From contig NZ_JAACYA010000002.1 in the NCBI RefSeq assembly GCF_016617615.1, positions 558,001-622,000 of the forward strand: a DNA stretch of 64,000 bases. The letters are read 5' to 3'. The first letter of the stretch is position 1. Each line of letters starts with the position of its first letter. Both the position numbers and the translations under genes were made by a program. The notes under the pieces were generated by a model, which ran no database searches, had not been told where the DNA came from, and saw nothing but the letters and a program-made list of their open reading frames with translations. Shown here piece by piece: positions 44,584 to 53,491 of this stretch. Source of the stretch: Persephonella atlantica (GTDB lineage Bacteria; Aquificota; Aquificia; Aquificales; Hydrogenothermaceae).

Positions 44584-44868
44584 CTACTCCTCCCCGTACC
44601 TTTTTGACATAGCCTTTAAAGCCCATTCTATAGCTTTAACGGCTGCAGCATCACCAGCTTTTGTATTCAGTTTAGATGTTTCCTCCACAGCTATACGGTA
44701 GTATGTTTCCGCCTTGTAATACTCGTAAGGTGCAAGTGATGGACAGCCACTTTCAAAGGCAGCCTTTAATGAGTTCTGAGCTTCGTCTAACAGCTCTGTG
44801 GTTGTTGTTTCTGAGAAAGAAACAGAAAATATAAAGATAGAAACAACTATGGCAAGAAAAGTTCTCAT
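44584..44868 (-). CDS. Small secreted DUF4398-like protein
   Basis: 94 residues with a signal peptide (MRTFLAIVVSIFIFSVSFS). The mature part is helical with LAPYEYYKAETYYRIAVEETSK and DAAAVKAIEWALKAM, a pattern resembling DUF4398 proteins that often sit next to OmpA-domain proteins, as here. One Cys (ESGCPSLAP). Its function is unknown, probably envelope. The SD is AAGGAGGG. Confidence 0.7.
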   Translation of the reverse strand: MRTFLAIVVSIFIFSVSFSETTTTELLDEAQNSLKAAFESGCPSLAPYEYYKAETYYRIAVEETSKLNTKAGDAAAVKAIEWALKAMSKRYGEE

Positions 44869-44961
44869 TTCACCCTCCTTTTTTTCTCTTTATCGGTTAA
44901 TATCCTGTCTGCGTTTAATGATAAAATATTCTACTACTTAAATTTAAATGAGGGGCTTTAA

Positions 44962-45876
44962 ATGTTCAAGTCTATGTTGGATAGACTAAAGTCAGGACTT
45001 CAAAAAACAAAAAGGCAGTTTGTTGATACATTCAGTTCCATATCCTTTGGGAGAAGTATAGACGAAGAACTGTTTGAAGACATAGAAATGATACTTCTCA
45101 AAGCAGATGTAGGAGTGAAAGCAACAGAAGAGATTCTTGATTTTTTAAGAAAAGAAAGTAAAAAAAGAAAACTAAAAGAAGGGGAACAGTTAAAAGAACT
45201 TCTAAAAGAAAAGCTGTTAGAAATCCTCAAGGGATGTGAGTCTCGTCTCAATCTTGGAGAAGAAAAGCCTGCTGTTATTCTGTTTTTAGGAATTAACGGC
45301 AGTGGAAAGACAACAACTGTCGGGAAATTGGCTGCTCAGCTGAAAGAAGAAGGAAAATCTGTGGTTCTTGCGGCAGCCGATACATTCAGGGCAGCAGCAA
45401 TAGACCAGCTTGAAGTGTGGGCTGAAAGATCTGGAGCAAGGATTGTAAAACATACACAGGGAGCTGACCCTGCTGCCGTTGTTTATGATGCTGTCAATTC
45501 GGCAAAAAGCAGGGGAGATGATGTGGTGCTGGTTGACACAGCTGGAAGACTTCATACAAAAGAGCATTTGATTAAGGAGCTTCAGAAAATAATCAGGACT
45601 ATAAAAAAATTGATGCCAAATCAGCCTGTTGAAACACTCCTAGTTTTAGATGGAACAATTGGTCAGAACTCTATAAATCAGGCAAAAATATTTAAAGAAG
45701 CAGCAAACGTTACAGGCATCGTTATAACAAAATTAGATGGAACTGCAAAGGGAGGAGCAATAATACCTGTCTGCAGAGAACTGAAAATTCCTGTTAAATT
45801 TATCGGTGTAGGAGAAACAGTAGAAGACCTCCAGCCGTTTGATGCAAAGGCTTTTGTTGATGCTCTATTCAGTTAG
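44962..45876 (+). CDS. ftsY: Signal recognition particle receptor FtsY
   Basis: 304 residues. The NG-domain GTPase motifs are GINGSGKTTTVGKLA (G1), AAADTFRAAAIDQL (G2), DTAGR (G3), TKLDGTAKGG (G4 and closing loop) and GVGE. It lacks the long acidic A domain of E. coli FtsY and starts directly with an N domain. It docks ribosome-SRP complexes at the membrane. The SD GAGGGG lies 8 nt upstream. It overlaps convergent ggt by 4 nt. Confidence 0.97.
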   Translation: MFKSMLDRLKSGLQKTKRQFVDTFSSISFGRSIDEELFEDIEMILLKADVGVKATEEILDFLRKESKKRKLKEGEQLKELLKEKLLEILKGCESRLNLGEEKPAVILFLGINGSGKTTTVGKLAAQLKEEGKSVVLAAADTFRAAAIDQLEVWAERSGARIVKHTQGADPAAVVYDAVNSAKSRGDDVVLVDTAGRLHTKEHLIKELQKIIRTIKKLMPNQPVETLLVLDGTIGQNSINQAKIFKEAANVTGIVITKLDGTAKGGAIIPVCRELKIPVKFIGVGETVEDLQPFDAKAFVDALFS

Positions 45877-47390
45877 TAGACCTCTATCACACACCCTCCC
45901 CTTCTGTCGTCTCCTGCCCCTTTGAAATCTCCTGTTACTGCCTGCAGACCTCCAAAAAACAGGCTTTTTTCTTCAAACACAACTGTTTCATAAAGCTCCT
46001 TTATTTTCTTTATAACTTCTGACGGAAAACCAGGTTCTAAAAACACAGTGTGATTTTCATAATGAATACGGGGAGATTGAACAGCTGTTTTCACATCCAT
46101 ACCAAAAACAAGGTAGTTTAAAATAACCTGAACAATAGCACTTCTTATACGATTACTTCCTGCACTTCCGAGGGATATAATAAGGCTACCATCTTCCATA
46201 ACAGCTGTTGGAGACATCATAGACGGCAGTCTCACATGCTCAGGCCACTTGAAAAAGCCGTCAGGATTAAGGTCTTCCTCTCCAAGCATGTTGTTAAGCA
46301 TTATTCCTGTTCCGGGAATAATATATCCAGAGCCCTCCCCATTTGTTGTTGTAACACTTACAGCATTGCCTTCACTGTCTATAACAGATATGTGAGTAGT
46401 ATTTCCCCACAGGTTTAACCTTTTGGTGAAAAAGTTTCTATACATCTCAAAGACATTCCTGTCTTCTATCAGAAGGTGCAGGTCTTTCTGGTGTACATGT
46501 CTGTCCACATACTCCCTTCTGAATATCTGGGTTGTGTGCATAGCTTCTATTAGAGCAGATAAATGTTTAACAGAACCATAATCGTTCAACTTAACATCCT
46601 CTAAAAGCTTCAGTGTAAATCCTATAAGCAGTCCTCCCGGAGAAGGAGGAGCATTGGTAAATATGTCGTATCCTCTAAACCTGAAATACACAGGGTCTTT
46701 TTCTTCTACAGTGTACTTTCTCAAGTCTTCTTTCCTTATCAGGCCATCATTTTCTAAAAAGAGCTGTTCTATCCTGTCAGCAATCTCTCCTTCATAAAAA
46801 ATCCATGCTCCTTCCTGTGCAAACAGTTTTAAAAAATAGGCATAATCAGAGTTTTTATAGATACTCTTTTCATCTATCAATTTTCCGCCAGGAGCATATA
46901 TTTTTCTTGCTTCTTCTGTTGCTGTAAAGATAGGTTCAAGGAGCTTGACAAAAGATGCCTGCATAGATGAAAGATATATCCCTTCTTCCCCATAACGAAC
47001 CGCTGGCTTTATTAACTCTTCCATAGGCATACTGCACTTTTCCTGGTAAATTCTGTACACCCCTGCCACCATGCCGGGAACGGCAACAGAGCCTGCACCT
47101 ATGTGAAACTCCTGAACAGTAGAGCCAAAATCAACATAAACAGGGTAAAAGTCTGGGTTTTTAATCCTTTTAGGAGGAACGTCCACGAAGAAGTCGTATA
47201 TTACAGGATTTTTTCCTTTTTCTATAGCAAGTAAAAACCCTCCTCCACCAAGACTGGTAAGTGCAGGCTCTGTTAAAGGTGCAGCAAGCATTGCAGCAAC
47301 AGCTGCATCAAAGGCATTTCCTCCATTTCTCAATATCTGTGCACCAGCTTCAGCTGTCAGTTTATCCCCTGCAGCAATTACACCTTTCAT
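45873..47390 (-). CDS. ggt: Gamma-glutamyltransferase family protein, apparently cytoplasmic
   Basis: 505 residues of the Ntn-hydrolase family. The autocatalytic cleavage site is before Thr331 in GNTTHISVIDSEGNAVS. LTSLGGGGFLL, NAPPSPGG, IPGTGIMLNNML and GSAGSNRI are family motifs. Unlike E. coli Ggt there is no signal peptide: the protein begins directly MKGVIAAGDKLTAE. It overlaps by 4 nt the GCS2-type ligase gene upstream, so a linked gamma-glutamyl metabolism is likely. Whether it acts on glutathione or other gamma-glutamyl compounds is open. Confidence 0.9.
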   Translation of the reverse strand: MKGVIAAGDKLTAEAGAQILRNGGNAFDAAVAAMLAAPLTEPALTSLGGGGFLLAIEKGKNPVIYDFFVDVPPKRIKNPDFYPVYVDFGSTVQEFHIGAGSVAVPGMVAGVYRIYQEKCSMPMEELIKPAVRYGEEGIYLSSMQASFVKLLEPIFTATEEARKIYAPGGKLIDEKSIYKNSDYAYFLKLFAQEGAWIFYEGEIADRIEQLFLENDGLIRKEDLRKYTVEEKDPVYFRFRGYDIFTNAPPSPGGLLIGFTLKLLEDVKLNDYGSVKHLSALIEAMHTTQIFRREYVDRHVHQKDLHLLIEDRNVFEMYRNFFTKRLNLWGNTTHISVIDSEGNAVSVTTTNGEGSGYIIPGTGIMLNNMLGEEDLNPDGFFKWPEHVRLPSMMSPTAVMEDGSLIISLGSAGSNRIRSAIVQVILNYLVFGMDVKTAVQSPRIHYENHTVFLEPGFPSEVIKKIKELYETVVFEEKSLFFGGLQAVTGDFKGAGDDRRGGCVIEVY

Positions 47391-48469
47391 CTGATAAAAC
47401 CCATTTTTTCAACAGCTTTCATATCACCTGTTCTTCTGTAATATGCAATCATCCTTTCTGAGATAGTTTTTCTCCCAATCACAGGATGCAACCGTTTTAT
47501 CCTTTTTTCTATATTTAGAGTTTTAAATATGCCTTTTTTTTCAAGGTATTTTATTATACTGTAGCTTTTTTCTCTGAGAGGTATTATTCTGTCTTTCTCA
47601 ATAAACTTTCCATCTAAGGAATATCTGGTTGCATTCCATTTGTTCTGTTTTAAAATCTGGTGGAAGTATCTTTCTGTTTTTTCTTCCTGAGCAAGGAGAC
47701 ATAATCCCTGAAACAGAGATATAATCAGCTCTATCCTGTCCATCTCAGGGTTGGCATCACATACCCTCAGTTCTACAGTTCCAAGGTCTGGATGTATCCT
47801 CACATCCCACCATATATCTTTGATGCTCTCAATAAAACCTCCATTTTTCAGCGTATAAAAAAGCTCTTCAAACTGGGAGAAGCTGTCAAAATACTCTGGA
47901 ATTCCAGCCCTTGGAAGCTGCTCAAAAATCTTTGTTCTGTAGGAGTGGAGTCCTGTAAACTCCCCATAAAAAAATGGAGAGCTTGTGGAAAGGGCTAAAA
48001 ATACAGGCAGATAGTTAATCGTCATGTTGTAGCCCCTAACTGCCATCTCTCTATCAGGAAAACCTACATGAACGTGAAGGCCGTAAATCAGAAACTGCCT
48101 GAGAAGTATCTGTAGTTCCTCAAGTAATTTCAGGTATCTGTCTTTGGCTGTTATCTGTGTCTGTTCTTTCTTTGCAAATGTATGGGTTCCAAGGGCAGAC
48201 GAGCGAAAACCGTAACCTTCCCCTATTCTGTCTATCTCATGAAGAGCTTCTCTAAAATAGCTGACAACTTCCTCAGGTTTTTCACACACAGGGGTTACTA
48301 TCTCAACCATAGAAGTGAGAACTTCCGGCTGGACGATACTTTTTAATCTTTCTGGTAGATGTTCAAAGATAACATCACTGCTGTTAGAAAGGGAAAAATC
48401 CGTCCTGTTTACAAGCTGTACCTCAAGCTCTGCTCCTACTGTAAACGGTTTTGAACTTTTAAACTTCAA
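47387..48469 (-). CDS. Glutamate-cysteine ligase-like carboxylate-amine ligase (GCS2/YbdK family)
   Basis: 360 residues. FTVGAELEVQLVN at the start and LIYGLHVHVGFPDREMAVRG plus DVRIHPDLGTVELRVCDANP are GCS2 signatures. Family members join glutamate to cysteine or other amines. A gshB gene is not in the window. The gene is embedded between nfeD (4 nt overlap) and ggt (4 nt overlap), so all three should be one transcript. Confidence 0.87.
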   Translation of the reverse strand: MKFKSSKPFTVGAELEVQLVNRTDFSLSNSSDVIFEHLPERLKSIVQPEVLTSMVEIVTPVCEKPEEVVSYFREALHEIDRIGEGYGFRSSALGTHTFAKKEQTQITAKDRYLKLLEELQILLRQFLIYGLHVHVGFPDREMAVRGYNMTINYLPVFLALSTSSPFFYGEFTGLHSYRTKIFEQLPRAGIPEYFDSFSQFEELFYTLKNGGFIESIKDIWWDVRIHPDLGTVELRVCDANPEMDRIELIISLFQGLCLLAQEEKTERYFHQILKQNKWNATRYSLDGKFIEKDRIIPLREKSYSIIKYLEKKGIFKTLNIEKRIKRLHPVIGRKTISERMIAYYRRTGDMKAVEKMGFIR

Positions 48470-49743
48470 TCTTTCTTTCTGTGGGCTTTTGTCACCTTTA
48501 ATTTTAGTCCCTCCACAGACAGTATCTTAACTTCTTCTCCTTTTTCTATGGGAATGTCTGAATATGCATCCCATATTTCTCCTTCAACAAATACTTTACC
48601 CTTTGGGTTAATATCTGTTTCGGCAATTCCTGTTAAGCCAATCATACCTTCTTTACCTGTCAGTCTTCTTTTTGCTTGAGCTTTAAGTCCTAAATACGCA
48701 ATAGATAGGAAAAACAGTGCACTGAACAAAACAACAGGGACAATAACTTTTAAAGGAATGTCTCCATAAGGAGAAGAAGGGTCAACAAGTATTATAGAGC
48801 CTATAAGCAAAGCTACCACTCCGCTTATCGCTAAGGCTCCAAATGTCGGAGTAATCAGTTCTAAAACAAAAAACAGTATTCCAGCCAAAATCAGCAACAC
48901 GCCCAGCCAGTTAACATCAATAGCATTAAGAGCGTAAAGGGCAAGGAGAATAGATATTGTTCCAACTACGCCAGGTATTACAGAACCGGGATTGTAAAGC
49001 TCAAAAAATATCCCATAAAACCCAATCATCAAAAGCAGATAGGCAAGTGTTGGATTTGCTAAAATAGACAGCAGTTTTTCTCTAAATCCTTTTTCCACAT
49101 AAACAACCTTCTCATCTCCCTGTAGATTTATCTTTATCTGAGCATTCTTTTTTTTGATAACTTTTCCGTTTACCTTTTTCAAAAGCTGTTTAAGGTCAGA
49201 AGCTATAAAATCTATCACACCTTTTTTCAATGCTTCTTCTGCACTCAGGTTTATAGACTCGGTTATCATCTTCTCTATAAGCTTTGTATCTCTTCCTTTT
49301 TCTTTTGCTATTCCTCTGACAAAAGCAACCATATCGTTCACTATCTTCTTTTTCATTGTCTCGTCAATATCTCTTCCTGTCATCTGAACAGGAGAAGCAG
49401 AACCTATGTTTGTTGATGGTGCCATTACTGCAATGTCTGCTGCCACAGTTATAATAGCTCCTGCAGATGCAGCCCTTGCCCCTGAAGGATACACATAAAC
49501 CACAAAGGGAATATATGTGTTCATCATACTTTTGACAACATCTCTCATTGCAGATTCCAGTCCGCCGGGAGTATCAAGCTCAAGTATGATAAGTTTTGCA
49601 TTCTTCTTTTCACCTTCTTTTACGAGCCTCTCCACGTAGTCCGCCATAACAGGAGTTACAGCATCATTCCACTGTCCCACAACAACCTGAGCGTATGAAT
49701 AGACATAAAAAATCAAAAATAGCAGAACACCTAAAGCTCTCAT
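48466..49743 (-). CDS. nfeD: NfeD family membrane-bound serine protease (ClpP-like domain)
   Basis: 425 residues. The signal or first helix MRALGVLLFLIFYVYSYA is followed by a ClpP-class domain (LDTPGGLESAMRDVV; catalytic Ser in YPSGARAASAGA), several membrane helices (about 235-360) and a C-terminal OB-fold (GMIGLTGIAETDINPKGKVFVEGE). In archaea a homologue works with stomatin and cleaves its C-terminus. No stomatin (slipin) gene lies beside it here, where one is often found. Confidence 0.92.
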   Translation of the reverse strand: MRALGVLLFLIFYVYSYAQVVVGQWNDAVTPVMADYVERLVKEGEKKNAKLIILELDTPGGLESAMRDVVKSMMNTYIPFVVYVYPSGARAASAGAIITVAADIAVMAPSTNIGSASPVQMTGRDIDETMKKKIVNDMVAFVRGIAKEKGRDTKLIEKMITESINLSAEEALKKGVIDFIASDLKQLLKKVNGKVIKKKNAQIKINLQGDEKVVYVEKGFREKLLSILANPTLAYLLLMIGFYGIFFELYNPGSVIPGVVGTISILLALYALNAIDVNWLGVLLILAGILFFVLELITPTFGALAISGVVALLIGSIILVDPSSPYGDIPLKVIVPVVLFSALFFLSIAYLGLKAQAKRRLTGKEGMIGLTGIAETDINPKGKVFVEGEIWDAYSDIPIEKGEEVKILSVEGLKLKVTKAHRKKD

Positions 49744-49829
49744 CTTTTCTCCTTAATGGCACACCTTTTGCTATAAATATAAACCAAAAACCGGAAAAAT
49801 ATACAGATATTTTAAAACAATGAGAAATA

Positions 49830-49871
49830 TTGAACAGTATTTATGCAGATAAATGCACTGATTATGTTCAA
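49830..49871 (+). promoter_or_regulatory. Nested 42-bp dyad upstream of cooS
   Basis: Outer arms TTGAAC (49830-49835) and GTTCAA (49866-49871), middle arms CAGT (49835-49838) and ACTG (49857-49860), inner arms ATTTAT (49839-49844) and ATAAAT (49849-49854) around GCAG. In RNA this folds to a hairpin of about 15 pairs with two bulges ending 8 nt before the cooS SD (49880). As DNA it could be an operator. Its right part CTGAT-TATG-TTCAA (49858-49871) matches the FNR/CRP-type half-sites at 8 of 10. Confidence 0.5.
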
Positions 49872-49892
49872 ATAAAACGGGAGGGGATAAAG

Positions 49893-51779
49893 ATGAGCTG
49901 TGATTACTGCATAACAGCCCATGACTCTGTGAAAGAAATGCACTCTTTTTTACAGTCTATGGGCTACAGGCACACCTTTTTTGAAAGGGTAAAGAGACAG
50001 GGGGCAATATGTTATTTTGGTGAGCAGGGAAGGTGCTGTACTCTCTGTCCAGACGGACCATGTAGAATAAAAAGGAGAGCTCCAAAAGGCAAATGCGGTA
50101 TTGATGCAGATGGTCTTGCGGCAAGAAATCTTCTCAGACTTGTCAATCAGGGCGGAGCTGCTTACACCCACGACTTTAAGCTTACTCTGAAAACCATAAA
50201 GGCAGTGGCAGAAGGAAAGTCTCCATTTCAGATTAAGGACAGAAACAAACTGCTGTGGTTTGCACAAAAATTAGAAATATCAACAGATGGCTCTGACAGG
50301 GAAATATTGGGAAGAATAGCAGATCTTCTTGAAAAGGAGTTTATGAAGGATACAGACACTCCCCTTGATATTATCTACAGACTTTCTCCAGAAAGCAGGA
50401 TTAAAAAATGGGAGGCTCTGGGAATCATTCCTGGAGGATTTATCTTCGAAAGTCACGAAGCTGGGGCAAAGGTGATGCCAAACATTGATACAGACTACCT
50501 TAACCTTTCTCTCACATCTCTTAGACTGGGTCTATCGGCAGGATTTCTTGCAAATATTGCAACTACAATTATCAGAGATATTATTTTCGGCTCTCCAAGT
50601 ATAACCAAAGGTTATGCAGACATAGGTGTTTTAGATAAAGATTACGTAAACATTGTCGTTCACGGACATGTCCCATGGACTGGAAGTGTTGTAGCAAAAA
50701 TGGCAAAACAGGAAAAGTTCCAGAAAATGGCAAAAGAGGCAGGGGCAAAAGGTATAAAGGTTTACGGAAGTCTGTGTACAGGTCAGGAGATGCTCCAGAG
50801 ACCAGAAACAGCCCAGTATTTAGACGGACAGGTTGGAAACTGGCTGACTCAGGAGTTTGTTGCTGCAACAGGAGTTGTAGATATGTTCCTGTTAGACAAA
50901 AACTGTGCGGCTCCCGGACTTGCAGATATTGTTTCCAAAGTAAAGCTACACACAAAACTGATACCTGTATCTTCTGTTGTCCGTCTGAGAGACGTTCCTG
51001 TTGACCAGTCTGTTATATACAATCCTGAAAATGTAGAAAAGCAGGCAGAAAAACTGATTTTACAAGCTATAGATGCCTATAAAAACAGGAGAAAAACATA
51101 TCCTGTTCACATCCCAGACAAAAAAACAGACTACATTGCAGGATTCGGAGTTGAAAGTCTGATAGACATTTTAGGAGGTTCTCCAGACCCACTGCTTGAG
51201 GCAATAAACACAGGAGCAATCAAAGGTGTTGTAGGACTTGTAAGCTGTACAACAATGAAAAACGGACACGGGATGTTTACTTATAACTTTGTTAAAGAGC
51301 TTTTAAAAAGGGATATACTCGTCCTGATAACAGGCTGTGCATCATCACTGGCACAGGCTGAAGGGCTGACAAACCTGCAGGCTATTGAAAGATTTGCAGG
51401 AGATGGGCTGAAAGGAATATGCAAAGTTCTTAACATTCCACCAGTTCTTAACTTCGGCTCCTGTCTTGACACAGGAAGAATGATACTTCTCATTCTTGCC
51501 CTTTCTGAGTATCTGAATGTTGACCCTTCAAAGCTTCCTGTCGTTGCAGCAGCTCCCGAGTACTATAACAACGACGCTTACATAGACGGCCTTTTAGCTG
51601 TGGCTATGGGTATAAACACCTATGTTAATCCTGTTCCACCTATTGTGGGGGGACCAGCCCTGACCAGACTTTTGACAAGAGACCTTGAAGAGCTGTTAGG
51701 TGGAAGATTTATTGTGGAACCTGATGCTGAAAAAGCTGCGCAGATCATAGAAAAAGAGCTGATGAAAAAGTTGTCTTAA
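49893..51779 (+). CDS. cooS: Ni-Fe carbon-monoxide dehydrogenase catalytic subunit-like (CooS)
   Basis: 628 residues from ATG 49893 (SD GGGAGGGG); the longer open frame upstream covers the dyad and has no family sequence. D-cluster Cys are C40 and C48; B-cluster Cys are C49, C52, C57 and C68. C-cluster ligands are the HGH motif (257-259), C295 (GSLCTGQEM), C338 (NCAAPG), C452, C482 and C524. Two extra Cys (C3, C6) lie at the N terminus. Compared from memory with Carboxydothermus CODH-II, the His series after GxAAH and the catalytic Lys (EKAVAIG) are not conserved; the Lys position is D561. No cooF, cooC or hydrogenase genes are adjacent. A hairpin terminator follows. Confidence 0.9.
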   Translation: MSCDYCITAHDSVKEMHSFLQSMGYRHTFFERVKRQGAICYFGEQGRCCTLCPDGPCRIKRRAPKGKCGIDADGLAARNLLRLVNQGGAAYTHDFKLTLKTIKAVAEGKSPFQIKDRNKLLWFAQKLEISTDGSDREILGRIADLLEKEFMKDTDTPLDIIYRLSPESRIKKWEALGIIPGGFIFESHEAGAKVMPNIDTDYLNLSLTSLRLGLSAGFLANIATTIIRDIIFGSPSITKGYADIGVLDKDYVNIVVHGHVPWTGSVVAKMAKQEKFQKMAKEAGAKGIKVYGSLCTGQEMLQRPETAQYLDGQVGNWLTQEFVAATGVVDMFLLDKNCAAPGLADIVSKVKLHTKLIPVSSVVRLRDVPVDQSVIYNPENVEKQAEKLILQAIDAYKNRRKTYPVHIPDKKTDYIAGFGVESLIDILGGSPDPLLEAINTGAIKGVVGLVSCTTMKNGHGMFTYNFVKELLKRDILVLITGCASSLAQAEGLTNLQAIERFAGDGLKGICKVLNIPPVLNFGSCLDTGRMILLILALSEYLNVDPSKLPVVAAAPEYYNNDAYIDGLLAVAMGINTYVNPVPPIVGGPALTRLLTRDLEELLGGRFIVEPDAEKAAQIIEKELMKKLS

Positions 51780-51793
51780 GCCCTTCGGGGCTT
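51778..51793. terminator. Bidirectional hairpin terminator between cooS and yggS
   Basis: AAGCCC-TTCG-GGGCTT (51778-51793), a UUCG-type tetraloop hairpin, with T-rich sequence on its right (TACTTTCTTTCT). It overlaps the cooS stop and serves the two convergent genes. Confidence 0.75.
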
Positions 51794-52479
51794 TACTTTC
51801 TTTCTCCAAATATGGCTGTTCCTACCCTCACTATGGTAGCTCCTTCTTCTATGGCAACGTCAAAGTCGTGGGACATTCCCATAGAAAGGTGGGGAAGTTT
51901 TACGGCAAACTTTTCTTCTATTTTGTCTCTCAAATCCCTCAGCATAGCAAAATAAGGTCTGGATTTTTCCTTGTCTTCAAAGTAAGGGGGAATACACATA
52001 AGACCAAGAATATTAATGTTTTCTTTGGATAGAGAGTACTCAAATAATCTCTCTAAATCTGACGGTTTTACACCGTATTTGCTCTCTTCCTCTCCTACAT
52101 TTACTTCTATCAGTACATCCTGAACTTTTCCTATCTTTTTTGCCCTTTTGTCTATCTCATCAGCAAGAGCTTCTCTATCAAGTGAATGAATAAGCTCAAA
52201 ATGTCTAACAGCATACTTTGCCTTGTTAGTCTGAAGTCCTCCAATCAGATGCCAGTGTATGTCTGTGTAATCTTTTAGCTGTTCTATCTTTTTTATCCCC
52301 TCCTGAACCCTGTTTTCTCCAAAATATCTTACTCCTGCTTGGTAAGCCTGTATTATTTTTTCTACAGGCTGTGTTTTTGATGCTGCAAGAAGGATAATAT
52401 CCTCAGGTTTTCTTTTTGACCTTATAGCTGCCGCTGATATTATCTCCTTTACTCTAAGTACATTTTCTCTTATTGTCAT
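51793..52479 (-). CDS. yggS: PLP-homeostasis protein YggS/PROSC
   Basis: 228 residues. The alanine-racemase-like TIM barrel binds PLP at the Lys of LLAASKTQPVE (about 36). FGENRVQEGIKKI, WHLIGGLQTNK and SMGMSHDFDVAIEEGATIVRVGTAIFG are family signatures. It buffers free PLP and has no known catalytic activity. SD CAGGAG. Divergent from gcvH, which lies across a 71-nt gap containing TATAAT at 52501-52506. Confidence 0.95.
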   Translation of the reverse strand: MTIRENVLRVKEIISAAAIRSKRKPEDIILLAASKTQPVEKIIQAYQAGVRYFGENRVQEGIKKIEQLKDYTDIHWHLIGGLQTNKAKYAVRHFELIHSLDREALADEIDKRAKKIGKVQDVLIEVNVGEEESKYGVKPSDLERLFEYSLSKENINILGLMCIPPYFEDKEKSRPYFAMLRDLRDKIEEKFAVKLPHLSMGMSHDFDVAIEEGATIVRVGTAIFGERK

Positions 52480-52550
52480 ACCTTTTCTCCTGACTTAATC
52501 TATAATAATAGTACTTTAGCAGTTAAAATTATAAATCAGGAGGGCTTGTA

Positions 52551-52964
52551 ATGGCAGCTGAGGAATTCAGAGTTATAGATGGGCTTTACTACACCAAAGA
52601 GCACCTGTGGATAAAGGCTGACGGAGATGACGCTGTTATTGGAATAACAGATTATGGTCAGCATCAGCTTGGAGATGTTGTTTATGTGGAACTTCCTGAA
52701 ACAGGCTCACAGGTTGAAGCAGGGGAAAAGGTTGCATCTGTTGAGTCTGTAAAGGCAGCAATAGACATCTTTTCTCCTCTGACAGGTAAAGTTTTATCTG
52801 TTAACGAAGACCTTAAAGAAGACCCCAGCCTCGTAAACACTGACCCTTATGGTGAGGGATGGCTGTATGAAATTCAGATGTCAGACCCTTCAGAGTTAGA
52901 AGATCTTATGACATCTGACGATTACAGGGCATACATAACAGAGTTGGAAGAGGAAGAAGAATGA
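52551..52964 (+). CDS. gcvH: Glycine cleavage system H protein (lipoyl carrier)
   Basis: 137 residues. Lipoylation occurs at the Lys in SVESVKAAIDIFSP. DGLYYTKEHLW, GITDYGQHQLGDVVYVELPE and NEDLKEDPSLVNTDPYGEGWLYEI are standard. It shuttles the aminomethyl group between the P, T and L proteins. Those genes are not here. It overlaps by 4 nt an ACT-domain gene resembling the GcvR regulator. Several Aquificales carry multiple H-like proteins, some in sulfur oxidation, so the role should not be assumed. Confidence 0.94.
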   Translation: MAAEEFRVIDGLYYTKEHLWIKADGDDAVIGITDYGQHQLGDVVYVELPETGSQVEAGEKVASVESVKAAIDIFSPLTGKVLSVNEDLKEDPSLVNTDPYGEGWLYEIQMSDPSELEDLMTSDDYRAYITELEEEEE

Positions 52965-53491
52965 AACATTTTGTGATAACTGCAGTGGGAGAAGACAGAC
53001 CGGGAATTGTGGCAGGGATAACAAAGGTTCTGTACGAGATGGGCTTTAATATTGAAGACTCTGCAATGACACGGCTTAACAACGAATTTGCCGTAATGCT
53101 TATTGTATCCACAGAAGAAGAAATATCAGAAGATATATTGCGGGAGAAATTTTCTAATGTGGAAAAAGAGAAAAATCTGCTGATTAACATAAGAGAGATA
53201 CCAGAAGAAATCTACAGAGAAAAAGAGGAAAGGGGAGAGATTTACAACATTGTTGTTTATGGAGGAGATAAACCGGGTATTGTTTATAAGGTGGCAAAAC
53301 TCCTTGCTGACAGAAATATAAACATAGCAGATTTAAGAACAGAAAAGACCCCTGAAATCTATGTGTTGATAGCTCAGGTTGAATTTCCAGAAAATTTAAA
53401 CCTGGAAGACCTGCAACAAGAGATTGAAAAACTGAAAGATGAGCTTAATATAGACATTTCCATTGAAAAGGTTGAGAGTGTGGAGATGTGA
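52961..53491 (+). CDS. Double ACT-domain protein (GcvR-like)
   Basis: 176 residues with two ACT domains: FVITAVGEDRPGIVAGITKVLYEMGFNI (1-80) and YNIVVYGGDKPGIVYKVAKLLADRNINI (95-170). This layout matches the GcvR group of glycine-cleavage regulators that sense glycine, and it follows gcvH directly. Unlike HTH regulators it lacks a DNA-binding domain. It is coupled to def downstream (TGATG). Confidence 0.82.
   Translation: MKHFVITAVGEDRPGIVAGITKVLYEMGFNIEDSAMTRLNNEFAVMLIVSTEEEISEDILREKFSNVEKEKNLLINIREIPEEIYREKEERGEIYNIVVYGGDKPGIVYKVAKLLADRNINIADLRTEKTPEIYVLIAQVEFPENLNLEDLQQEIEKLKDELNIDISIEKVESVEM

Noticed and set aside
49830-49892. Upstream extension of the cooS frame
   Set aside because: A strong SD sits just before ATG 49893, and the extension covers a nested dyad with no family similarity.
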